Shown piece after piece: positions 39,950-43,778 of a DNA stretch of 43,778 bases. The notes below the pieces were generated by a model, which saw only the letters and a program-made list of their open reading frames with translations, made no database searches and was not told the DNA's origin. A program made the position numbers and the translations under genes. The stretch is from Kiritimatiellia bacterium. GTDB lineage: Bacteria; Verrucomicrobiota; Kiritimatiellia; RFP12; UBA1067. Location of the stretch: NCBI GenBank assembly GCA_028684935.1, contig JAQUEX010000004.1, forward strand, positions 1 through 43,778. The letters are read 5' to 3'. Numbering within the stretch: position 1 is the first letter of the stretch; each line of letters begins with the position of its first letter.

Positions 39950-41425
39950 CTACTCGTCGCGGTAAGCCTTGTTCTGTTTGAACAGATTGAGACGGTTCTG
40001 CAGCGCCAGCGCCTTGGCGGGTTCGTTGGACTGTGTGTAGAGCGCGATGGCGCGGTTGGTGGCGTCGATCGCGCGGCGGAACGAACCGTATTCGGCTTGC
40101 GCCACGCCCAGCACGGCCAGGGCATGGGGGTCCCTGTCGCGCTGCAGGTCGCAGGCGCGTTCGGCCAGCTTGACCGCCTCGCGGCCGTTGCGCAAATCGG
40201 CGTGGGGCGATGAGCCCATGATCCACGCCGCCGCGCAAAGCGCCTCGGTGTTCTTGGGGTCGGCCGAAAGGGTTCCCAGCGCCGTCTGCAACAGTGCGCG
40301 CGAGCGTTCCATCTGGGTGTTGCGAAGGGCCTGCTCGGCCTCGATCTTGAAATCCAGGCTCAGTCCGGCCAGACGGAACTTGGTTTCGATGTCGACCTTG
40401 TCGATCGCCTTCATATAAGCGTCTTCGGCTGAGATGATGCCTTTCACCGCCTGCCGCGTCAGTTCATCACTGAAGGTCTGCATGCCGTCCTTGCGGCCGG
40501 TTTGCATGATCGAAGGAATCATGTGGGTCTTGGCTTCGCGGATCAAGGCGGCGACGGCCGTATTGACCACCAGGACTTCAAAGGCGGCGATGCGTCCGCC
40601 CTCGATTTTTTTGCAGAGCGTTTGCGCGATCACGCCTTTCAGCGTGTCGGCCAGCATCGACCGGATCTGGTTCTGGCGCCCTTCCGGGAACTTGTCGATC
40701 ATGCGTTCCACGGCGGTGGCGGCGTTATTGGTGTGAAGCGTGGCGAAGACCAGATGGCCGGTTTCCGCGGTTTCGATCGCGATTTCCATCGTCTCCAGAT
40801 CGCGCAACTCGCCGACCAGCACGATGTCAGGATCTTCGCGCAAGGCCGCGCGCAGCGCCCGCGCGAAACTTGTGGTGTCGCGGTGCACTTCGCGCTGGTT
40901 GAGGACGCACTTCTTGGGCGTGTGCACGAATTCGATCGGGTCCTCGATGGTGATGATGTGCTCGTTGCGGTTCTGGTTGATATAGTCGACCATCGCCGCG
41001 AGCGTGGTCGATTTGCCGCTGCCGGTTGGCCCCGTGACGATTACCAGCCCTTTGGAGAGCATGCAGAACGAGCGCATCACCTCCGGCAGGTTCAGATCCT
41101 CGAAGCTCGGGATGACCTCCGGGATGACGCGCAGCACCGTGCCGTAGCCGCGCATGTCGCAGAAGCCGTTGACACGGAAGCGCGCCACCCCGGTGATCTC
41201 ATACGCGCAGTCCGTGTCGTATTCGGCCATGAGCTGCTCGATGTTCGCCTCCGTCAGGATCTCCTTGAGGTAATTCAGGATACTCTCGCTGGTGAGAACC
41301 GGTTCTCCGGGCACCGGCATCAGCGTGCCGTGGATGCGCCGGAAAGGGGGGCGGCCTGCACTGAGGTGCAGGTCGCTCCCGGACTCGGCCACGAGCGAAA
41401 CGAGAAGGCGATCAATCAGCGGCAT
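39950..41425 (-). CDS. PilT-family pilus retraction ATPase with C-terminal TPR-like extension
   Basis: 491 aa with GAGGT about 8 nt upstream. Residues 1-~355 are PilT: Walker A GPTGSGKST (132-140), Asp box TIEDPIEFVH (159-168), Walker B DIVLVGELRD (200-209), His box GHLVFATLHTN (223-233), and AALIREAK in place of the PilT AIRNLIRE motif. It is a hexameric ATPase at the inner-membrane base that retracts type IV pili. The last ~130 residues are helical repeats (NTEALCAAAWIMGSS ... DPHALAVLGVAQAEYGSFRR ... EPAKALALQNRLNLF) like tetratricopeptide units. Typical PilT proteins are about 340-370 aa, so the extension is unusual. Confidence 0.93.
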   Translation of the reverse strand: MPLIDRLLVSLVAESGSDLHLSAGRPPFRRIHGTLMPVPGEPVLTSESILNYLKEILTEANIEQLMAEYDTDCAYEITGVARFRVNGFCDMRGYGTVLRVIPEVIPSFEDLNLPEVMRSFCMLSKGLVIVTGPTGSGKSTTLAAMVDYINQNRNEHIITIEDPIEFVHTPKKCVLNQREVHRDTTSFARALRAALREDPDIVLVGELRDLETMEIAIETAETGHLVFATLHTNNAATAVERMIDKFPEGRQNQIRSMLADTLKGVIAQTLCKKIEGGRIAAFEVLVVNTAVAALIREAKTHMIPSIMQTGRKDGMQTFSDELTRQAVKGIISAEDAYMKAIDKVDIETKFRLAGLSLDFKIEAEQALRNTQMERSRALLQTALGTLSADPKNTEALCAAAWIMGSSPHADLRNGREAVKLAERACDLQRDRDPHALAVLGVAQAEYGSFRRAIDATNRAIALYTQSNEPAKALALQNRLNLFKQNKAYRDE

Positions 41426-41496
41426 AGTCGATACCTCATCGGGGTTGGGATGTCAGGTGCCTTACACAACACCAGCAATAAAAAACAAGTTCTCTT

Positions 41497-41639
41497 ACCA
41501 CGAAGACACAAAGGGGAAGGGTGAGGCATCAAAAAATCCTCTGTGCCTCCGTACCTCTGTGGTTTAATCAATTTCACCACAGAGACACGGAGGCACAGAG
41601 AAAATGGTTAGGCATTAAAAAACTTCGTGCCTTTGTGGT
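41497..41639. repeat. Nested palindromic dispersed repeat (CACAGAG type)
   Basis: The outer arms ACCACGAAGACACAAAG (41497) and CTTCGTGCCTTTGTGGT (ending 41639) enclose inner arms at 41539-41563 and 41576-41600. The inner arms carry the CACAGAG / GCACAGAG words, and the spacer is only 12 nt. It is a known type of interspersed intergenic repeat in several Gram-negative phyla. No gene lies in 41426-41669. Confidence 0.85.
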
Positions 41640-41648
41640 GAGTATTTC

Positions 41649-41666
41649 GGGCTGCGGGCGCAGCCC
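41649..41666 (-). terminator. Hairpin just after the secretin gene
   Basis: GGGCTGC-GGGC-GCAGCCC is a perfect 7-bp stem with a 4-nt loop, 3 nt past the secretin stop codon. No strong U-tract follows on the minus strand (GAAATACT). It probably contributes to termination; the sequence also resembles the other dispersed GC-palindromes. Confidence 0.5.
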
Positions 41667-41669
41667 GCG

Positions 41670-43559
41670 TTAGTTATCCTTGAGCAGAGGTGCGACTGGC
41701 GCCGCGGCCTCGGCCTCGCTGAGCGGCGCGGCGGGCGCCTCTTTCACGGGCAAGGCAGGCGTCATCGCTGTAGGGCGCGGATGGCCGTCCGTTGCGGGCT
41801 TGGCCTTCTTGGGGTCATCCAGGCTGAGAACCTCCTCTTTGGTGCGGTCGCCCGGCTCTTTGAGCTCGCCGGTGAAGAGGTCGCGGCCGAGGATCGCGTT
41901 CTTGGGCATGCCGATATCCTCAGGCAGGTCAGCGGGATCGGCGATGCCGACGGTGACAAAGATGATGATCTCTTTCTGCTGTTTCTCGCGGCTCTTCCAG
42001 CCGAAGACGCGCGGGCCGAGCCACGGCAGCTTGCGCAGGTAGGGGATGCCGGAATCGATGCTGCCCTCCGTGGTCCGCGTCAGGCCGCCGATCACGGCGG
42101 TGGAGCCGTCCAGCATGGTGAAGACGGTCTGCATGCGCTGCATGTCGATGATCGGGAACTGAGGCGTCGGCGTGTCGGAGCCGACGCCGGCGAACACGTA
42201 GTAAGGGGTCTCAGAATTGAGGGCGCTGATCGAGGGTTCGACCACCATTGTGATCAGGCCGGAGGAGCTGATGCGCGGCGTGACCTTGACGCTGATGCCC
42301 CAACTGAAGAAGGCTTCTCCCGCGAAGAGGCCGCGGCCCTTGCCGTCCTTGTCGCCCTTGTCGCCGGGGATGACCTCCAGGCGCGCGGAGATGTCGAGCT
42401 GATCCTGCTGCGTGCCGGTGCGCGAGGTCGTCATCGTCAGATTCGGCAGCTTCGTGGTCATGTCGACCACCGCCTCTTTCTCGTTCGCCACGATGATCTT
42501 GGGGTTGGAGAAGATCGAGACGCCGTCCATCTGCTCGAAGGCGCTCAGGGCCAGTCGGAAGCCGTCGACCGAGAGCTGTCCGCCGATGCCGCGCGCCTGC
42601 TTCCACATCATGTCCTGCGCACTGCGCCCGGCACCCTTGGTCAAACCTTCAGAGGTGATCGAAGCGGCCGGAATTTCGGTGGGCGTGAGAATGGTCTGTA
42701 CGGTTTCTTTGCCATAAACCGGTGCGATGAACGTGCCCTCCGAGTCGGTCACGCCAGTGCCGGGCAGGATGGCGGAGCTGTCGCGGACCTCGGTGCCGCC
42801 GGTTTTGTAGGCAGCCAGCTTGCCGCGGTTATATTCCATGCCGGCATTGATTTCGTGGACCTCGGCGCCCCACTCTTTGAGCTGGTTCCACTTCATGCCG
42901 AGCTGACGGCTGGCGGCCGCGTTAAGCTCGACGAACCGGACCTCGATGTAGACCTGCGGCGAAGGCTTGTCGATGGTCTCGATCATGGTCTTGCAATCGG
43001 CGATCTGTTGTTCGGTCGCGGTGACGATGACGACATTGCCAACGTTATAGGCGACGGCAGAGACCACCGGCTTGCCGAGGGCATCCCGGCCGAAGGCGCT
43101 GACGACGAGGTTCGTGACCTCATCGGCGCGGGCGTGCTTGAGCTCGAACGTCCGGGTGACTTTGGGGATCACGTCGCTCTTGGTCTTGACGATGAAGATG
43201 CCCGAACCGGCGGGTTCTTCGGCGAGCTGCAGGCCCTGCGGGTCAAGGATGGACGAGAGGCCCTTGCGCCACGGCACGTTGTCGAGGCGCACGCTGACCG
43301 AACCTTGCAGATTGGTGCCGCCGGAGATGATGTTGGCCCCGGTGGCATCTCGGAAGGCCTTGATCACGTCGGTGAGCGGCGTCTCGTCGAAGGCCATGGA
43401 GACAAGCGGTTCGGCGTTGGCGGGGTTGTTCACGACGCGCACAGTGACTGTTTCCGGCTGTGCGGCGGCTGGCGGCTGGGCGTTGGCCGACTCTTGCGCG
43501 TACACCGTGTGCCAGGCAACGGCGATGAACGAGAGACAGACGAGGTTGAAACCTTTCAT
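41670..43559 (-). CDS. Secretin of the type IV pilus / type II secretion family (PilQ/GspD-like)
   Basis: 629 aa with signal peptide MKGFNLVCLSFIAVAWHTVYAQ. Residues ~50-115 are the STN-like N0 domain (VSMAFDETPLTDVIKAFRDA, GSVSVRLDNVPWRKGLSSIL). Residues ~130-210 are a secretin N domain (RTFELKHARADEVTNLVVSA ... VYIEVRFVELN). The secretin channel domain follows, with TAVIGGLTRTTEGSIDSGIPYLRKLPWLG and EIIIFVTVGI. The C-terminal ~70 residues are Pro/Ala-rich. It forms the outer-membrane ring for pilus or substrate passage. It lies 19 nt after the PilP/GspB-like gene and upstream of the PilT gene, a standard order for pilus machinery. Confidence 0.93.
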   Translation of the reverse strand: MKGFNLVCLSFIAVAWHTVYAQESANAQPPAAAQPETVTVRVVNNPANAEPLVSMAFDETPLTDVIKAFRDATGANIISGGTNLQGSVSVRLDNVPWRKGLSSILDPQGLQLAEEPAGSGIFIVKTKSDVIPKVTRTFELKHARADEVTNLVVSAFGRDALGKPVVSAVAYNVGNVVIVTATEQQIADCKTMIETIDKPSPQVYIEVRFVELNAAASRQLGMKWNQLKEWGAEVHEINAGMEYNRGKLAAYKTGGTEVRDSSAILPGTGVTDSEGTFIAPVYGKETVQTILTPTEIPAASITSEGLTKGAGRSAQDMMWKQARGIGGQLSVDGFRLALSAFEQMDGVSIFSNPKIIVANEKEAVVDMTTKLPNLTMTTSRTGTQQDQLDISARLEVIPGDKGDKDGKGRGLFAGEAFFSWGISVKVTPRISSSGLITMVVEPSISALNSETPYYVFAGVGSDTPTPQFPIIDMQRMQTVFTMLDGSTAVIGGLTRTTEGSIDSGIPYLRKLPWLGPRVFGWKSREKQQKEIIIFVTVGIADPADLPEDIGMPKNAILGRDLFTGELKEPGDRTKEEVLSLDDPKKAKPATDGHPRPTAMTPALPVKEAPAAPLSEAEAAAPVAPLLKDN

Positions 43560-43578
43560 CGGATACTCCTGTTTTGTG

Positions 43579-43778
43579 TTAGTTGGCAGGGAGAGGGGTG
43601 GGGGACAGTCGGTTGGCGCGGACCGGTTTCAGCCTTAACGTCAGACCGGCAAGCGACTCGATGTTCCAGGTGAAATGAATGTTGGCGTTGGTGAGCGACA
43701 GGGTGTCGCCGACGGTGTAGGAGGTGCGGTTGATCATCACCAGCGTGCGGGTTTCACCGCTTTCGGGATGCCGGGATT
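43579..43778 (-). CDS. C-terminal end of a PilP/GspB-like pilus protein (partial)
   Basis: 65 codons are visible before TAA (43579-43581); the gene continues beyond the right edge. The segment reads TRTLVMINRTSYTVGDTLSL followed by NIHFTWNIESLAGLTLRLKPV and a short Pro-rich tail. A short beta domain of the form 'V-x-I-N-x-x-x-Y-x-V-G-D' directly before a secretin gene resembles the secretin-binding ends of PilP, GspC or GspB. The assignment rests on position and this short pattern only. Confidence 0.55.
   Translation of the reverse strand, partial: SRHPESGETRTLVMINRTSYTVGDTLSLTNANIHFTWNIESLAGLTLRLKPVRANRLSPTPLPAN

Noticed and set aside
41497-41639. Small RNA gene
   Set aside because: The strong fold is explained by a nested dispersed palindrome; no promoter is found and the CACAGAG words are typical of intergenic repeats.

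Overview
The window is a high-GC bacterial chromosome segment. It carries two very large surface proteins with autotransporter-associated and LamG-type modules, a Cys-type sulfatase, a sialidase-like enzyme, SGNH and GEVED proteins, a type IV pilus/type II secretion cluster, and many interspersed palindromic repeats. This combination points to the PVC superphylum, most like Kiritimatiellota or a neighbouring Verrucomicrobia/Lentisphaerae lineage. No rRNA or single-copy phylogenetic marker is present, so the assignment is inference from gene content.

Layout. (1) 1-8290, minus strand: a GntR/FCD regulator, a promoter with a perfect palindrome over the predicted start point, a 1726-aa LamG/autotransporter-repeat surface protein, a BNR sialidase-like enzyme, and a glycosidase-like protein that runs off the left edge. 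(2) 8549-10298, plus strand: a secreted GEVED-domain protein broken by one frameshift. (3) 10332-11672: an apparent integron remnant, with a truncated integrase facing away from two gene cassettes (a MazEF-like toxin-antitoxin pair and an unknown protein), each followed by an attC-like site. (4) 11899-14525: an SGNH hydrolase and a DUF3616 protein, translationally coupled. (5) 14526-16594: a UPF0316 membrane protein, a VapBC-like pair, two elements with identical 14-bp terminal inverted repeats, and a remnant of a second UPF0316 gene. (6) 16595-24344: a 2081-aa surface protein with five LamG-like modules, followed 13 nt later by a sulfatase. (7) 24345-29014: a trypsin-like protease, an NSS transporter, a lipoprotein and a secreted unknown. 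(8) 29106-33953: a sigma70-type promoter, a 31-residue basic protein, tRNA-Cys and a terminator, then an M20 peptidase, a thioredoxin/CcdA-type membrane protein, a kinase-fold protein and a class I methyltransferase. (9) 34051-43778: pilus assembly genes (PilX/GspK-like, two pseudopilins, an HU/zinc-ribbon fusion, a divergent PAS protein, a PilT-TPR ATPase, a secretin and the end of a PilP/GspB-like gene).

How the genes work together. Two loci repeat one plan: a giant secreted surface protein followed directly by glycan-processing enzymes. With the SGNH hydrolase this suggests attachment to and breakdown of sulfated or sialylated glycans, with the first locus likely under GntR control. The pilus cluster could supply the secretin-based outer-membrane route. 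Many gene pairs overlap by ATGA, which indicates translational coupling. Several other genes have a promoter so close to the start codon that leaderless mRNAs are likely.

The least ordinary items are the integron remnant, the terminal-repeat elements, the shared C-terminal tail of the two giant proteins, the HU/zinc-ribbon fusion, and the places where dispersed repeats form parts of protein-coding frames.
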